Positions 45,903-56,703 are shown, numbered from the stretch's first letter. The stretch: DNA of 64,000 nt from Filimonas effusa (GCF_004118675.1 NZ_SDHZ01000001.1:1-64000); one strand, 5' to 3'. Notes: generated from the sequence alone by a model not told the origin. Translations and numbers: made by a program.

Positions 45903-46409
45903 ATGAAGTTTTTTCTGCTGGGTATGATGGGTACTGGTAAAAGCTTTTGGGCGAAAAAGATGGCCAAAAAGAACAAATCCGGAGCCTACGACCTGGACCA
46001 CCTGATAGAATCCCTGGAAGACAGGACTATCTCCGAATTGTTTGCCGAAGAAGGTGAAGCCTGGTTCCGACAGGCGGAAGCCAAATTATTACGCTGGTTT
46101 GGCGAAAAAAAGAGTTTCGTGCTCGCTACAGGAGGCGGTACTCCCTGTTTTAATGAGAACATGGAATGGATGAATAAACACGGGATCACCATCTGGATCG
46201 ATTCGCCCATAGAACTGATGGTACAACGCCTCATCCCCGAAAAAGACCACCGACCCCTCATCCGTGAACTGAGCGATGCCCAGCTGGCCGATTTCTTAAC
46301 CGCAAAACTGGCCGAAAGAACCCCCTTTTACCAAAAGGCAACTTATCACCTCAAAGGCGACGACGTCAACGAAAAGAATTTGATGAACATAATAAAGAAA
46401 CATGCATAA
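45903..46409 (+). CDS. aroK: Shikimate kinase
   Basis: Phosphorylates shikimate at the 3-hydroxyl in the aromatic amino-acid pathway. The 168-aa protein has Walker A LLGMMGTGKSFWAKK at about residues 5-19, shikimate-binding Asp in YDLDHLIE, FRQAEAKLL, the GGG loop ATGGGTPC, and the lid Arg in DHRPLIREL. Length is typical. Its 3' end overlaps the DUF423 gene by 8 bp, implying coupled translation. Confidence 0.95.
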   Translation: MKFFLLGMMGTGKSFWAKKMAKKNKSGAYDLDHLIESLEDRTISELFAEEGEAWFRQAEAKLLRWFGEKKSFVLATGGGTPCFNENMEWMNKHGITIWIDSPIELMVQRLIPEKDHRPLIRELSDAQLADFLTAKLAERTPFYQKATYHLKGDDVNEKNLMNIIKKHA

Positions 46410-46815
46410 AGGATACCTCAGACTGGCAGTGTTGCTGGGAGCGCTGGCCGTAATACTCGGCGCGTTCGGCGCACACGGATTGAAAAAAATAGCACCGGAA
46501 AACGCAGTTGCGATCTTCGAAACAGGGGTGCGTTACCAGTTTTACCATGTATTCGCGATCGCGCTCACAGCCATTTTGTGGAAAGAGTTCCCGAATAAGT
46601 GGATCGAAAGGGCCGGTGTGGTGTTTCTCATAGGTATCATTCTCTTCAGTGGCTCCATCTATACGCTCACATGGCTTATCAGCGCTAACATTACCGGTGC
46701 ACGCTGGATAGGCCCGCTGACGCCTACAGGAGGTATCTTCCTCATCGCAGGCTGGCTTTGCCTGGCCATGGGCATAAAAGCAGAAACAAAGAAACCCGGG
46801 TCCCCCCAGGTTTAA
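46402..46815 (+). CDS. DUF423 family membrane protein
   Basis: A 137-aa inner-membrane protein with four hydrophobic segments and the DUF423 (YgdD-like) hallmarks LAVILGAFGAHGLK, TGVRYQFYHVFAI and GPLTPTGGIFLIAGW. Function unknown in all members. The start codon lies inside the end of aroK (8-bp overlap), so the two are cotranscribed. Confidence 0.93.
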   Translation: MHKGYLRLAVLLGALAVILGAFGAHGLKKIAPENAVAIFETGVRYQFYHVFAIALTAILWKEFPNKWIERAGVVFLIGIILFSGSIYTLTWLISANITGARWIGPLTPTGGIFLIAGWLCLAMGIKAETKKPGSPQV

Positions 46816-46930
46816 TGCTTTTTTAAATCCCCCATATCCGATAATTCGTAACTTTTCAGAGAAAAGATAGCCAAACGGAACAAAGGCCTGGCGTAAATAG
46901 GCGCATCCTACGCAATTAAGCGTAGAGCCC

Positions 46931-47320
46931 CTATCGGAACAACGGTTCATCATCGTCCAGTAACTCACGCTCTATTTCTTCCATCTGAACAATATCCCAT
47001 GCCTCACTTTCCGTAGGCGTGGTGTTCAGTAACTCAAGTAGAGCCAGCTCTTCCAGGGCAGCCTCAACAGCTGCCGGTATCTCGCATATCACGAAAGAAG
47101 TGCTGTTTTCGTAGAACTTTTGTTGCAGGTTTACCAATTCTGTCGCAACATTCAGTTCCATCTTTTCTGTGTGTTTCAGGTTGAGAACAATGTTTTTTAT
47201 GTCTTTTTGCAGGTAGGGTAGCAGTAATTGACTGAAGGACGCTGCTAAATTGTCAGATAATACAGGTTCCTCCGGTGTCACAACAGTAAATTTTTCCTTG
47301 GTATCAATTTTGACCTGCAT
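46931..47320 (-). CDS. STAS-like domain protein
   Basis: A 129-aa cytoplasmic protein with a STAS-like alternation of strands and helices (KNIVLNLKHTEKMELNVATEL, then TSFVICEIPAAVEAALEEL) and an acidic tail (MEEIERELLDDDEP). The usual phosphorylatable Ser/Thr of anti-sigma antagonists is not evident. Related proteins occur singly in Bacteroidota without known function. Divergent from clpC. Confidence 0.7.
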   Translation of the reverse strand: MQVKIDTKEKFTVVTPEEPVLSDNLAASFSQLLLPYLQKDIKNIVLNLKHTEKMELNVATELVNLQQKFYENSTSFVICEIPAAVEAALEELALLELLNTTPTESEAWDIVQMEEIERELLDDDEPLFR

Positions 47321-47419
47321 ATTTTGTATTATTAAATGATTAACACGGTGTGCATAAAAGCATGCTGTTCAGGGTCAAAAATATTTGTTATAATTGTATC
47401 ACCACTAATAATTTTTATC

Positions 47420-49957
47420 ATGGACAATAACTTTTCAGCCCAGGTAAAAGAGATCATTTCGTTTAGTAGGGAGGAGGCACTTAGGCTGGGAAATGATTTC
47501 ATTGGAACAGAACACTTGTTATTAGGCTTGATTCGGGAAGGTGAGAATACAGCTATAAAGATTCTTAAACAGCTGAATGTGGATTTGTATGAGCTGAGAA
47601 AAGAGGTCGAACTGGCTGTTAAAGATAAAACCGGAAAGAATATCGCTAATATAAACAGCCTGCCGCTGACTAAGCAGGCCGAAAAAGTAATACGGGTAAC
47701 TGTACTCGAGGCGAAAGCACTGAAAAGCCCCCTCGTTGAAACAGAACACCTGATGCTATCCATTCTCAAAAACAAGGAAAATATCGCTACCCAGATCTTA
47801 GGTCAGTTCGATGTGGACTACGATGTTTTCAGAAATGAATTAGGTATGGTAAGAAGCAATGAACCTAGAAGTGAGTACACCGAAGACAACGACGATGACT
47901 TCGAAGAAGAAAAACGTAGTTACTCATCATCACAACAACGTACGAAACAAACCGGTAACGTAAAAAGTAAAACTCCCGTTCTCGACAACTTCGGAAGAGA
48001 CATCACTAAACTTGCCGAAAGCGGTTCGCTCGACCCCATCGTAGGACGTGAAGACGAGATTGAACGTGTTTCTCAGATCCTTTCACGCCGTAAAAAGAAC
48101 AACCCCATCCTCATCGGTGAACCCGGTGTGGGTAAAACAGCCATCGTTGAAGGCCTTGCACTCCGCATCGTTCAACGTAAGGTAAGCCGCGTGCTGTTCG
48201 ACAAAAGGGTCATCTCCCTCGACCTCGCAGCACTCGTAGCCGGTACCAAATACCGCGGTCAGTTCGAAGAACGCATGAAAGCCATCATGAATGAACTCGA
48301 AAAGAACAGGGATGTCATCCTCTTTATCGATGAAATTCATACCATCGTAGGAGCCGGCGGTGCCAGCGGATCGCTCGACGCCAGCAACATCTTTAAACCT
48401 GCACTGGCCCGCGGCGAACTGCAATGCATTGGCGCCTCTACACTCGATGAATATCGTATGTACATCGAAAAAGATGGTGCACTCGATCGTCGCTTCCAGA
48501 AAGTAATGGTCGATCCGCCAACAGTCGATGAAACCATCCAGATCCTTACCAACATTAAAAGCAAATACGAAGAGTATCACAATGTTTCCTATAGCGACGA
48601 CGCAATCGAAGCATGCGTGAAACTGAGCGACCGCTATATGACCGACCGCCTGTTACCCGATAAAGCCATCGACGTAATGGACGAGGTAGGTGCACGTGTT
48701 CACCTGAAAAATATCAACGTTCCTCAGAATATCCTCGAACTGGAAAAACAGATCGAAGACATCAAACAGGAAAAGAATAAGGTGGTAAAAAGCCAGCGCT
48801 TCGAAGAAGCAGCAGCTTTACGCGATACCGAAAAACGTCTCGGCGAAGAGCTCGAAAAAGCAAAAGCACAGTGGGAAGAAGAAAGCAAACACAAACGCTA
48901 TCCCATCGATGAAGAAAATATCGCCGAAGTAGTGAGCATGATGACCGGTATCCCCGTGAAAAGGATGGTTCAGGCCGAAACAGAGAAACTGCGTAAAATG
49001 GCCGACGACATGCGCGACATGGTGATTGGCCAGGACGACGCTATCTCTAAAGTGGTAAAAGCCATTCAGCGTAACAGGGTAGGTCTCAAAGATCCTAAAA
49101 AGCCCATTGGTACCTTTATCTTCCTCGGTCCTACAGGTGTTGGTAAAACTGAATTGGCACGTTCTATCGCCCGCTATATGTTCGATTCAGAAGATGCGCT
49201 CATCCGTATCGATATGACCGAATACATGGAGAAATTCACTGTCAGCAGGTTAATAGGAGCGCCTCCCGGCTACGTAGGTTACGAAGAAGGTGGTCAGCTT
49301 ACCGAAAAAGTACGCCGTAAACCTTACAGCGTGATCCTGCTCGACGAGATCGAAAAAGCCCACCCGGATATCTATAACATCCTGTTACAGGTGCTCGACG
49401 ATGGTCAGCTTACCGATGGCCTCGGCAGAAAAGTAGACTTTAAGAACACCCTCATCATCATGACCTCTAACATTGGCGCAAGACAATTGAAGGAGTTCGG
49501 CGATGGCGTAGGTTTCGCAACAGCTGCCCGTCAGCAGAACCTCGAAGAGAACAACAAAGCAGTAATTGAAAAAGCACTGAAACGTACCTTCTCTCCCGAG
49601 TTCCTGAACCGTATCGATGACGTTGTGATCTTCAATTCGCTGGCAAAAGAAAACATCTTCCAGATCATCGATATCCTGATGAAAGGGGTACTGAAACGTC
49701 TTACAACACTCGGTTTCTCTCTGGAGATCACCGAAGCGGCAAAAGACTTCCTGGCCGATAAAGGTTACGATATCCAGTTCGGAGCCCGTCCGCTTCACAG
49801 GGCCATCCAGAAATACCTGGAAGATCCTTTGGCCGAAGAGATCCTGAACATGAACATCAAACAAGGTGACCTCCTGATAGCCGATCTTGATAGAGAAAAC
49901 AACAAGATCTTCTTCGAATTCGGTCACAAACAGGAAGAAGCCAAAATAGGAGAATAA
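47420..49957 (+). CDS. clpC: ATP-dependent Clp protease ATPase subunit ClpC
   Basis: A cytosolic Hsp100 unfoldase that feeds substrates to ClpP. The 845-aa protein has two N-domain repeats ([20 protein letters not shown], and a second at ~75-140), NBD1 with Walker A GEPGVGKT at about residues 233-240, a middle segment with a UVR-like motif ([20 protein letters not shown]), NBD2 with GPTGVGKTE at about 571-579, and the C-terminal D2-small domain ([20 protein letters not shown]). The start is ATG 47420, where homology begins, not the upstream in-frame ATG 47336. No ClpP or McsAB genes are adjacent. Confidence 0.96.
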   Translation: MDNNFSAQVKEIISFSREEALRLGNDFIGTEHLLLGLIREGENTAIKILKQLNVDLYELRKEVELAVKDKTGKNIANINSLPLTKQAEKVIRVTVLEAKALKSPLVETEHLMLSILKNKENIATQILGQFDVDYDVFRNELGMVRSNEPRSEYTEDNDDDFEEEKRSYSSSQQRTKQTGNVKSKTPVLDNFGRDITKLAESGSLDPIVGREDEIERVSQILSRRKKNNPILIGEPGVGKTAIVEGLALRIVQRKVSRVLFDKRVISLDLAALVAGTKYRGQFEERMKAIMNELEKNRDVILFIDEIHTIVGAGGASGSLDASNIFKPALARGELQCIGASTLDEYRMYIEKDGALDRRFQKVMVDPPTVDETIQILTNIKSKYEEYHNVSYSDDAIEACVKLSDRYMTDRLLPDKAIDVMDEVGARVHLKNINVPQNILELEKQIEDIKQEKNKVVKSQRFEEAAALRDTEKRLGEELEKAKAQWEEESKHKRYPIDEENIAEVVSMMTGIPVKRMVQAETEKLRKMADDMRDMVIGQDDAISKVVKAIQRNRVGLKDPKKPIGTFIFLGPTGVGKTELARSIARYMFDSEDALIRIDMTEYMEKFTVSRLIGAPPGYVGYEEGGQLTEKVRRKPYSVILLDEIEKAHPDIYNILLQVLDDGQLTDGLGRKVDFKNTLIIMTSNIGARQLKEFGDGVGFATAARQQNLEENNKAVIEKALKRTFSPEFLNRIDDVVIFNSLAKENIFQIIDILMKGVLKRLTTLGFSLEITEAAKDFLADKGYDIQFGARPLHRAIQKYLEDPLAEEILNMNIKQGDLLIADLDRENNKIFFEFGHKQEEAKIGE

Positions 49958-50029
49958 ACGCGATAGATGGCGGAATCCAATTCCAGTCCTGATATCGGAA
50001 ATTGATTATTCTTACAATGTAAATAAAAT

Positions 50030-50062
50030 GAGCCCGGACTTCAGAAATGATGCTCCGGGCTC
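50030..50062 (+). terminator. Hairpin after clpC
   Basis: Arms GAGCCCGGA (50030-50038) and TCCGGGCTC (50054-50062) form a 9-bp stem. The T tract is weak. It is the first of two hairpins after clpC. Confidence 0.65.
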
Positions 50063-50104
50063 GTTCTTATATAAACAATGGCTGGCCCCAAGTGTATAAA
50101 AATA

Positions 50105-50134
50105 AAAATCCCGCCTGGAAAAGCGGGATTTTTT
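50105..50134 (+). terminator. Rho-independent terminator after clpC
   Basis: AAAATCCCGC and GCGGGATTTTTT pair into a GC-rich stem flanked by A and T runs, so it works in both directions. It is the stronger of the two clpC terminators. Confidence 0.85.
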
Positions 50135-50360
50135 CATCCTCATCAAATCAACCAAAACTTTAACCAAAAAACTATGAAAAAACCAAAATCAGAAAAAAGA
50201 CATTTTTGAATTCCAATCACGCCACTATCACTCGCTGTCACAAATCAAACGCACAATTAATTCGAACACCAATCACACACACACACAATCACTAACTATT
50301 TATGTATCTACCTTAACGCAGCATCATCTCACTCATAACCTCTGTTAGCTGCCTGCCATC

Positions 50361-50603
50361 CTAATTCATCGGAATCGCAAAATGAAATGCCGGCAGGCTG
50401 GAAGCCTGGTACAGATCATGACACCTTTTGCGCCTGCTGATCTTTTTATGTGCACCAACATCAAATATTTCGTAAGACTGTTGAAACATGGCAAACGTCG
50501 ATACAAACGAGGTTACATTGTTGATGAACTGTAATTCCCTTTCATAGCTGGGTTTGCTGAATCCGTTGCTGTTATGTTGAACAAGTAGTATTTCGCTTGC
50601 CAT
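50361..50603 (-). CDS. Small hypothetical protein
   Basis: An 80-aa frame starting MASEILLVQHNSNGFSKPSY, with a longer in-frame start at 50630. It has a basic patch HKKISRRKRCHDLYQ and no signal peptide. A 7/8 match to the -7 box (TAATATTG on the minus strand) lies about 25 bp upstream of the ATG. No family recognised; it could be a real small gene or chance. Confidence 0.4.
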   Translation of the reverse strand: MASEILLVQHNSNGFSKPSYERELQFINNVTSFVSTFAMFQQSYEIFDVGAHKKISRRKRCHDLYQASSLPAFHFAIPMN

Positions 50604-50630
50604 AATTTGTTGTTTTGTTTGCTGATACAA

Positions 50631-51052
50631 TATTACACTGCTGTCGCCTCAGGAGTGTTTTAAAATCACTTAAAAGAAAATTGATAGAAGGTTAAACTGG
50701 GTTAAAATTATTTAAGCTTCTATCCCAAAACGATGCTTTTAATCCTTATCCACACTGATCTTCATCATGTCCCACACTTGCTCCATCCAATACCCATTAA
50801 TTATCAATCATCTTATCCTTCACATCCCACATGTTCATCACTCACAAGTTTTTGGATCCACATCTTTTATTCCCTCCTTAATTCCCGCCACAACACCTAG
50901 GCGCCCTTTACAACTATCTTCCTCCATCAATTCTGCCACCTGCCATCTATTTCATCAATATCCTGCAATAACAAGCTAAATTCCGTGTTTTAAACTGCTG
51001 GTTATCAGGGTAGCTTTAAGTCTATGTTTTACCCTCTATCCCGCAGGATCTT
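50631..51052. other. 422-bp stretch without a supported gene
   Basis: Mostly C/T/A-rich and nearly G-free on the plus strand between 50740 and 50980, which leaves frames open by composition. No gene is supported. TATGTTTT near 51025 is a 7/8 -7 box for the DUF885 gene. Confidence 0.45.
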
Positions 51053-52834
51053 ATGATACGAAAAATAATATTCATACTAATGACAGGAGCTATTTCAGGA
51101 TTGCAGGAGGCGCCGGCGCAACATACAGCTACAAGCCAGGCGAATACAGACTTGTTCGTTCAAACCAGCGAAGTGAATGATCTGATGGTTCACTATCGGG
51201 CCGATAAAGGCAGTATCTCCCGCTTTTATAGCAGCAGGCAAACAGAAGACGGTGGATACCGGCGCGGCGACAATTATAATACTCCCGAACGGAGAGCACG
51301 CCTCCAGCAGCTTAACCGCAATTATCTTACACTGCTCGATACTTTTAATTTTAAACAGCTGAGTATTAACGGCCAGGTCGATTATCTCCTTTTTAAACGC
51401 AACCTGAACGATGCACTCTTCGAACTACAGGAAGAACAGCAGTTATACCAGCAGATCAGCAGGTTCTTTCCTTTCTCCGATAAAATATATGCACTGGAAC
51501 AACACAGGCGCAGAGGACTGAATATCGACGGTGAAAAAGTGGCCAGGGAGTTGAATGAAATCAATAAAACACTTGAAAAACTCACTGCCCAGGTAAAGGA
51601 AGAGCAGGAGATGGACAAAAAGCTGGCGGTCTTCGCAGAAGCTACAGCTAACGCCCTGCACGCAGCGCTGAAAAACATATACGACTTCTATAACGGTTAC
51701 GATCCCATGTTTACCTGGTGGGTGCCTAAAACCTATGAAACCACCGAGAGCTCGCTAAACAATTATGCTGCGTTATTAAAAAGCAAAGGCAAAACCATCA
51801 CGACTCAGAAGGATGATGGCAGTGGTATAATAGGCGTGCCCATTGGTCGCGATGAACTTATTCGCCAGCTGAAACTCGAATACATCCCCTACAGCCCGGA
51901 AGAGCTTGTAGAGATCGCTCAAAAGGAATTTGCATGGTGTGATGCCGAAATGCGCAAAGCCGCCCGTGAAATGGGCCTGGGTGACGACTGGAAGGCAGCC
52001 CTCGAAAAGCTGAAAACGCTTTATGTCGCTCCGGGAAAACAACCCGAAGCCATGTACGACCTCTACAAACAATCCGTTGATTTCCTGAAAAAACACGACC
52101 TGGTTACAATACCTGCACTGGCTGAAGAAAGCTGGCGTATGATCATGATGACCCCGGAACGTCAGTTGGTTAACCCGTTCTTTACAGGCGGTGAAGTCCT
52201 GAGCATATCCTATCCTACAAACACAATGGATTATGAGCAGAAAATGATGAGTATGCGCGGCAACAACCCGCATTTCTCCCGGGCTACGGTCCATCATGAA
52301 CTTATTGCAGGACATCACCTGCAGGAATACATGTCCAGCCGCTACAAAACCTATCGCCATTTCTCTACACCGTTCTGGATAGAAGGAAATGCATTGTACT
52401 GGGAAATGCTGCTTTGGGATCTTCAGTTTCCCCGTTCTCCGGAAGACAGGGTAGGAATGTTGTTCTGGCGCTCACATCGCTGCGCCCGTATTATCTTCTC
52501 TCTGAACTATCACCTCGGAAAATGGACTCCACAGCAATGTATCGATTTCCTGGTAGATCGTGTAGGGCATGAACGTGCCAACGCAGAAGGCGAGGTCCGT
52601 CGCTCATTTGAGGGTAGTTATAGCCCGCTTTACCAGCTCGCCTATATGATTGGCGGCCTGCAGTTAATGGCGCTGAAGATAGAACTGGTCAACTCCGGTA
52701 AAATGTCGTACAAACAGTATCACGACGCAATATTTCATGAAAATGAACTGCCCATAGAAATGTTGCGGGCAATATTAACAAATCAATCCCTGACGAAAGA
52801 TTTTACTACACAATGGCGTTTCTACGCGCATTAG
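51053..52834 (+). CDS. DUF885 family metallopeptidase-like protein
   Basis: A 593-aa exported protein. A signal peptide (IIFILMTGAISGLQEAPAQ) is followed by a helical body. The metal motif HHELIAGHHLQEYM is at about residues 414-427, the HExxxGHH form typical of DUF885, and a distal Glu-containing region GNALYWEMLLWD supplies the likely third ligand. The fold resembles M3/M32-type peptidases. Substrate unknown. A strong terminator follows 36 bp after the stop. Confidence 0.88.
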   Translation: MIRKIIFILMTGAISGLQEAPAQHTATSQANTDLFVQTSEVNDLMVHYRADKGSISRFYSSRQTEDGGYRRGDNYNTPERRARLQQLNRNYLTLLDTFNFKQLSINGQVDYLLFKRNLNDALFELQEEQQLYQQISRFFPFSDKIYALEQHRRRGLNIDGEKVARELNEINKTLEKLTAQVKEEQEMDKKLAVFAEATANALHAALKNIYDFYNGYDPMFTWWVPKTYETTESSLNNYAALLKSKGKTITTQKDDGSGIIGVPIGRDELIRQLKLEYIPYSPEELVEIAQKEFAWCDAEMRKAAREMGLGDDWKAALEKLKTLYVAPGKQPEAMYDLYKQSVDFLKKHDLVTIPALAEESWRMIMMTPERQLVNPFFTGGEVLSISYPTNTMDYEQKMMSMRGNNPHFSRATVHHELIAGHHLQEYMSSRYKTYRHFSTPFWIEGNALYWEMLLWDLQFPRSPEDRVGMLFWRSHRCARIIFSLNYHLGKWTPQQCIDFLVDRVGHERANAEGEVRRSFEGSYSPLYQLAYMIGGLQLMALKIELVNSGKMSYKQYHDAIFHENELPIEMLRAILTNQSLTKDFTTQWRFYAH

Positions 52835-52870
52835 CTTTTCTCATTCCTATATAGTAGTTAGTTTTTATGC

Positions 52871-52897
52871 GGGCCGGCCTTCAGACCGGCCCTTTTT
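52871..52897 (+). terminator. Rho-independent terminator after DUF885 gene
   Basis: GGGCCGG and CCGGCCC arms with an 8-nt loop, followed by five T. Confidence 0.85.
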
Positions 52898-53008
52898 AAA
52901 CGCATCCCGGCCGTCTGCTCCTCCGGCAGTTACCTGTTTTTAAATGAGTTGATTTATGGAATATGAATAATATTGCATCCTAACACTACCAACCCAAAAA
53001 CGTTTGCT

Positions 53009-54028
53009 ATGCGCCATATCAGAATCATGCTGAGCGTTGCTTTTGCCCTGTGCCTCTCACCCGGTTTTGCTCAAACCTTTACACAAACTGAATTAGACCA
53101 GGTTTTAAAGGAAACAAAAAAATACCCTGTTGTAGGACTGGGCGAAGCCGAACATTTTTACAAAGGATACTATAACGCGAAATTTGAGATCTTAAAACAT
53201 CTTGTAGAACACAAATCCATTGACATTATCGCTCTGGAAGCCTCAATGAATGTAACCGCGCTGCTCAACGACTATATAACGGGTGCAATTGACCTCGACT
53301 TACAGCGTATTTTACCAGCCTTAAATGAGCCTTATTCACTCGAAAAAGCAGGCCTCTACGATTGTGCCGAAATGGTCGGCATTATTAATTGGCTAAAAGA
53401 GTACAACAAAAACAAACGCAAAAAAATAAAGCTGATTGGCTTTGATTGCCAAAATTATTCTATACCGCTCGATAGCCTCAGGCATAACACACCTGATAGC
53501 TTGAAATATAAACTCACCGATACCAGGTATATGCTCGATAGCTCATTGTACGCTATACTCAAAAACAGTCCCTCGGTCATAACCACACCTCAATGGTTGG
53601 AGCGGTTTAAAAAAGCAAGACAAAATATTGTCGATTTGAAAACGATGATAGAAAATGATAAGAACCGCCAATTGTTTACAGAACTTGAGCAGTTCACGTT
53701 TTTCTGGACCGATCCCGGGTTTCGGCGGGATTCCCTCATGTATGAAAACTTAAAGAAGCATATCGATAAGAAATCGCATATTTTGATTTGGGCGGCTAGC
53801 TATCATCTTGAAAACGACCCTAAATATAAAGTGATAAAAAAGATGGGCGTTTTTATAAAAGAAGACTATCCATCTTATTACTACATTATTGGTGTTACCG
53901 GATACGCCGATAAAAACAAGCCTAAATTGATCTATCCGCTTGAGAAGGTCGATTCAGGCAAATACAACATGATCATCAGAGTTAACAGGGGAGAGAGATG
54001 TAAAATACTAACGGCAGACAACCAATAA
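53009..54028 (+). CDS. Exported erythromycin-esterase/TIKI-like protein
   Basis: A 339-aa protein. The signal peptide (IMLSVAFALCLSPGFAQ) suggests ATG 53009, not the in-frame ATG 52973. The N-terminal block PVVGLGEAEHFYKGYYNAKF, followed by IDIIALEAS, matches the pattern of erythromycin-esterase-like and TIKI/ChaN-type proteins, in which Glu and His form the active site. A second His lies in ILIWAASYHLEND near the end. Export makes macrolide inactivation less likely than hydrolysis of an envelope substrate (inference). It is distant from known resistance enzymes. Confidence 0.6.
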   Translation: MRHIRIMLSVAFALCLSPGFAQTFTQTELDQVLKETKKYPVVGLGEAEHFYKGYYNAKFEILKHLVEHKSIDIIALEASMNVTALLNDYITGAIDLDLQRILPALNEPYSLEKAGLYDCAEMVGIINWLKEYNKNKRKKIKLIGFDCQNYSIPLDSLRHNTPDSLKYKLTDTRYMLDSSLYAILKNSPSVITTPQWLERFKKARQNIVDLKTMIENDKNRQLFTELEQFTFFWTDPGFRRDSLMYENLKKHIDKKSHILIWAASYHLENDPKYKVIKKMGVFIKEDYPSYYYIIGVTGYADKNKPKLIYPLEKVDSGKYNMIIRVNRGERCKILTADNQ

Positions 54029-54062
54029 AGCAGCTATGCTCCATCAGCTGCGATCTGTTCCA

Positions 54063-55559
54063 TCATTTCCCGGCCATAACGCTGTCATTGGTGAGGCCAC
54101 TATTTATCACCCTGCTACCAGCCGCCTTGTGACCAGTTGTGCTGCCACCTGCTTTCCGGTGGCCCCTGCCTATGACAAGATAATAAACAGGTATTCCTGC
54201 CAACGCAATCAACAGCCCTGGCCAGGTGAAACGGGGCTTGTAAATGATAAGTAAAATACAGAAAGCTAATCCCATCAGGATGTAAAGAATAGGCAATACA
54301 GGATAACCAAATGCCCGGTACGGACGCTCCGCATCAGGCCGCTTCTTCCGGAGTATAAAAATGCCGGCAATGGTAAGCATATAAAATCCAACAACTACAA
54401 ACGAGATCATATCCAGCAGATCACCATATTTCCCGCTGAGGCTCCAGCAGCAGGCAAACACACATTGGATCCATAATGCAAAAGCAGGCACCGCCGCCTT
54501 GTTTAATTCACCCGCTCTTTTAAAGAATAACCCGTCGCTGGCCATTGTGTAATAAACCCTGGCCCCTGCCATAATAAGCCCGTTATTGCAACCAAATGTC
54601 GATACCATGATCATCAGGGCAATAATGATGGTGCCGGCAGGACCGAAAATAACCTGTGAGGCTGCAACCGCTACACGGTCCTTATCAGCCGTAGCTATTT
54701 CTTGTAAAGGCAATACCGCCGTATAAATGATGTTGGTGGCAAGGTAAAGAAGCGTCACAATGAGTGTGCCGGCAAAAAGACTAAGCCCTATGTTTCGTTT
54801 CGGGTGCTTGATCTCACCGGCCACAAAAGCCACGTTATGCCACGAATCACTGCTGAAAATAGAGCCTACCATAGCTGCAGCAATGGCCCCCATAGCTGCA
54901 AAAAGAGTGTAATCTCCAACACCGCCTCCTGTTTGCAAAGGTTGTAAACGCCACGCATTACTCCAGTTCAGTGCCCAGGTGTTGGAATCAAATGCCAGTA
55001 AACCAAAGATCAATAATCCAAACAGGCTCACCAGTTTGGTTAGTGTAAACGAGGTTTGTAGTGTCTTGCCGGTTTTAACGCCACGCGTATTGATAAACGT
55101 AAGAAGTACGATCACGGCAATCGATAATAGTTGTGCCCGCGAAACTGTAAAAAATCCCAGGTCGCCGGCAACAATATCTTCACTGAACGCGGGTATCAGG
55201 TAGGCCGCAAACTTCGCAAATGCAACCCCTACAGCGGCAATGGTAGCTGTCTGTATTACAGAAAAAAAACTCCACCCATATAAAAAGCCGATCAATGGAT
55301 TATAGGCCTCCTTTAAATAAACATACTGGCCACCGGCACGGGGAAACATTCCGCTTAATTCTCCATAGCTTAAAGCAGCTGTTAATGTCATGAATCCTGT
55401 GAGCAGCCATACCAGCAACAACCAGCCGGAACTACCCACATTCCGCGTTATATCAGCGCTAACAATGAAAATGCCCGATCCTATCATACTGCCCGCTACC
55501 AGCATAGTAGCATCAAGTAACGACAAAGCAGGCTTGAAAGCAGGAGCGTTTGCTTGCAT
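54063..55559 (-). CDS. APC-superfamily amino acid permease
   Basis: A 498-aa inner-membrane transporter with about twelve hydrophobic segments. The first helix carries the unwound substrate-binding motif GSMIGSGIFIVSADI typical of APC permeases, and AGGQYVYLKEAYNPLIGFLY follows. It is related to the LAT/YfnA-type amino acid exchangers. The substrate cannot be read. Single gene. Confidence 0.9.
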   Translation of the reverse strand: MQANAPAFKPALSLLDATMLVAGSMIGSGIFIVSADITRNVGSSGWLLLVWLLTGFMTLTAALSYGELSGMFPRAGGQYVYLKEAYNPLIGFLYGWSFFSVIQTATIAAVGVAFAKFAAYLIPAFSEDIVAGDLGFFTVSRAQLLSIAVIVLLTFINTRGVKTGKTLQTSFTLTKLVSLFGLLIFGLLAFDSNTWALNWSNAWRLQPLQTGGGVGDYTLFAAMGAIAAAMVGSIFSSDSWHNVAFVAGEIKHPKRNIGLSLFAGTLIVTLLYLATNIIYTAVLPLQEIATADKDRVAVAASQVIFGPAGTIIIALMIMVSTFGCNNGLIMAGARVYYTMASDGLFFKRAGELNKAAVPAFALWIQCVFACCWSLSGKYGDLLDMISFVVVGFYMLTIAGIFILRKKRPDAERPYRAFGYPVLPILYILMGLAFCILLIIYKPRFTWPGLLIALAGIPVYYLVIGRGHRKAGGSTTGHKAAGSRVINSGLTNDSVMAGK

Positions 55560-55667
55560 ACATTCTTTAGTTTTGGTTGATTATGTATAAAGCTAAACTT
55601 CTCCTGCTTCCTTTTCTAAGCGCTTCTTAGCATTTTATGCCCGTATTTTCAACAGGCAAATACCATC

Positions 55668-56621
55668 CTATTGCCTCTTAACGCCATCCACTACGATAGA
55701 TGTCGATTGCCCGGCAGTCTTAACAGCCCCGGTTCCGGCACCGCTGGTCGTCGTTAGTTTCGTATCACTGGAGCCCTTCAGGTAATAGCGGTACCCAGGC
55801 TGTTCATCCATATAATAAGTGCCCGCCGGAATCTCCTTGGTATTCACGATCTCGGAAGCATAAAACCGGTGCTGATACATAATGGCTTTAGTTGCTTCCT
55901 TGTTGTTGGGATATAGTGTTAAATAACTATCAATGATGACAGGAGAATTGGATGCATTGAACAGCGCATACTCCGCCTTGCGTCTCTCCTTGGTGTATTT
56001 TACTTTTAATTCAGTAAAACGTAGCGCCGTATCAGGAATATTGGTGACCAGGTTGCTGGGCAGGTGTACCGGGGAGCTGATTATCGAAGCATGTGGCGGA
56101 ATGAATTCCACGTCTTTCGGTAGCTTCAGCGTCCCATAGATCTCACTGTAATGAGTGCGGTTGCTGTTATAGCCGTTCGGATTAATACTATTCATATAGC
56201 TGCTGTCGTAAGTGTCGGCATGGCCGGTGAAACGGGCGGTATTGCCGGAATAAGCAATGGTGGCACCGTTATATACCATGGCCGATCGCTGCCAGTCTAT
56301 CACAAGGGGTTCATCCAGCTTGTTCACAATCTCGATCGTTAAAGGAGGCGCATAGGTATCCCCCAGGAAATAAGTGATCTTTACAGAGTCGTTTTCCATG
56401 GTAAACCCGCGCCGTTCTTTGTTAACAGTCATATTCGTGCTTTGAAGTGTTGTTAACTGGTAAACCGAACACGAGCTAAACAAGAACAATGCTGGCAATA
56501 ACAGATACTGCCGCCGTAAATAAATTGGCTTTGCAGGAAAGGGTAATAACGAAAGAAAGCTGTATCCGGCTTGGAATACAGCTTCCTGAAAATTGTGTAA
56601 TGCTTTTTTCATAATGGTCAT
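55668..56621 (-). CDS. Lipoprotein of unknown function
   Basis: A protein of up to 317 aa with a lipoprotein-type signal (LLLPALFLFSSCSVYQL) preceded by an unusually long ~35-aa N-terminal extension. In-frame Met codons at 56621 and 56612 are both possible starts, so the true start may lie further in. The mature part is mostly beta (VKITYFLGDTYAPPLTIEIV, LPSNLVTNIPDTALRFTEL), with a Ser/Thr-rich tail. No family recognised. Confidence 0.65.
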   Translation of the reverse strand: MTIMKKALHNFQEAVFQAGYSFLSLLPFPAKPIYLRRQYLLLPALFLFSSCSVYQLTTLQSTNMTVNKERRGFTMENDSVKITYFLGDTYAPPLTIEIVNKLDEPLVIDWQRSAMVYNGATIAYSGNTARFTGHADTYDSSYMNSINPNGYNSNRTHYSEIYGTLKLPKDVEFIPPHASIISSPVHLPSNLVTNIPDTALRFTELKVKYTKERRKAEYALFNASNSPVIIDSYLTLYPNNKEATKAIMYQHRFYASEIVNTKEIPAGTYYMDEQPGYRYYLKGSSDTKLTTTSGAGTGAVKTAGQSTSIVVDGVKRQ

Positions 56622-56703
56622 TTAACAGCAACAAGGTATTACTGTTTTTAAATGACTCAAATAGCAATAAAAGCTTTTGGCGTAGCTTTAACCTTACAAT
56701 TTG

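Larger units (their letters stand above)
49958..50360. other. Post-clpC spacer with two terminators
   Basis: No gene is seen. The first part has two terminator hairpins. The rest (about 50140-50345) is A/C-rich and G-poor, with a short CA run near 50275. Confidence 0.5.

Noticed and set aside
47336-47419. N-terminal extension of ClpC
   Set aside because: Homology to ClpC starts at ATG 47420; the extension is hydrophobic and Cys-rich, unlike the family.
50767-50979. 70-aa plus-strand frame
   Set aside because: It lies in a nearly G-free C/T-rich spacer where stops are absent by composition; no start context or family.
53009-54028. Macrolide resistance gene
   Set aside because: The protein has a signal peptide and only distant similarity to erythromycin esterases, so a resistance call is not supported.
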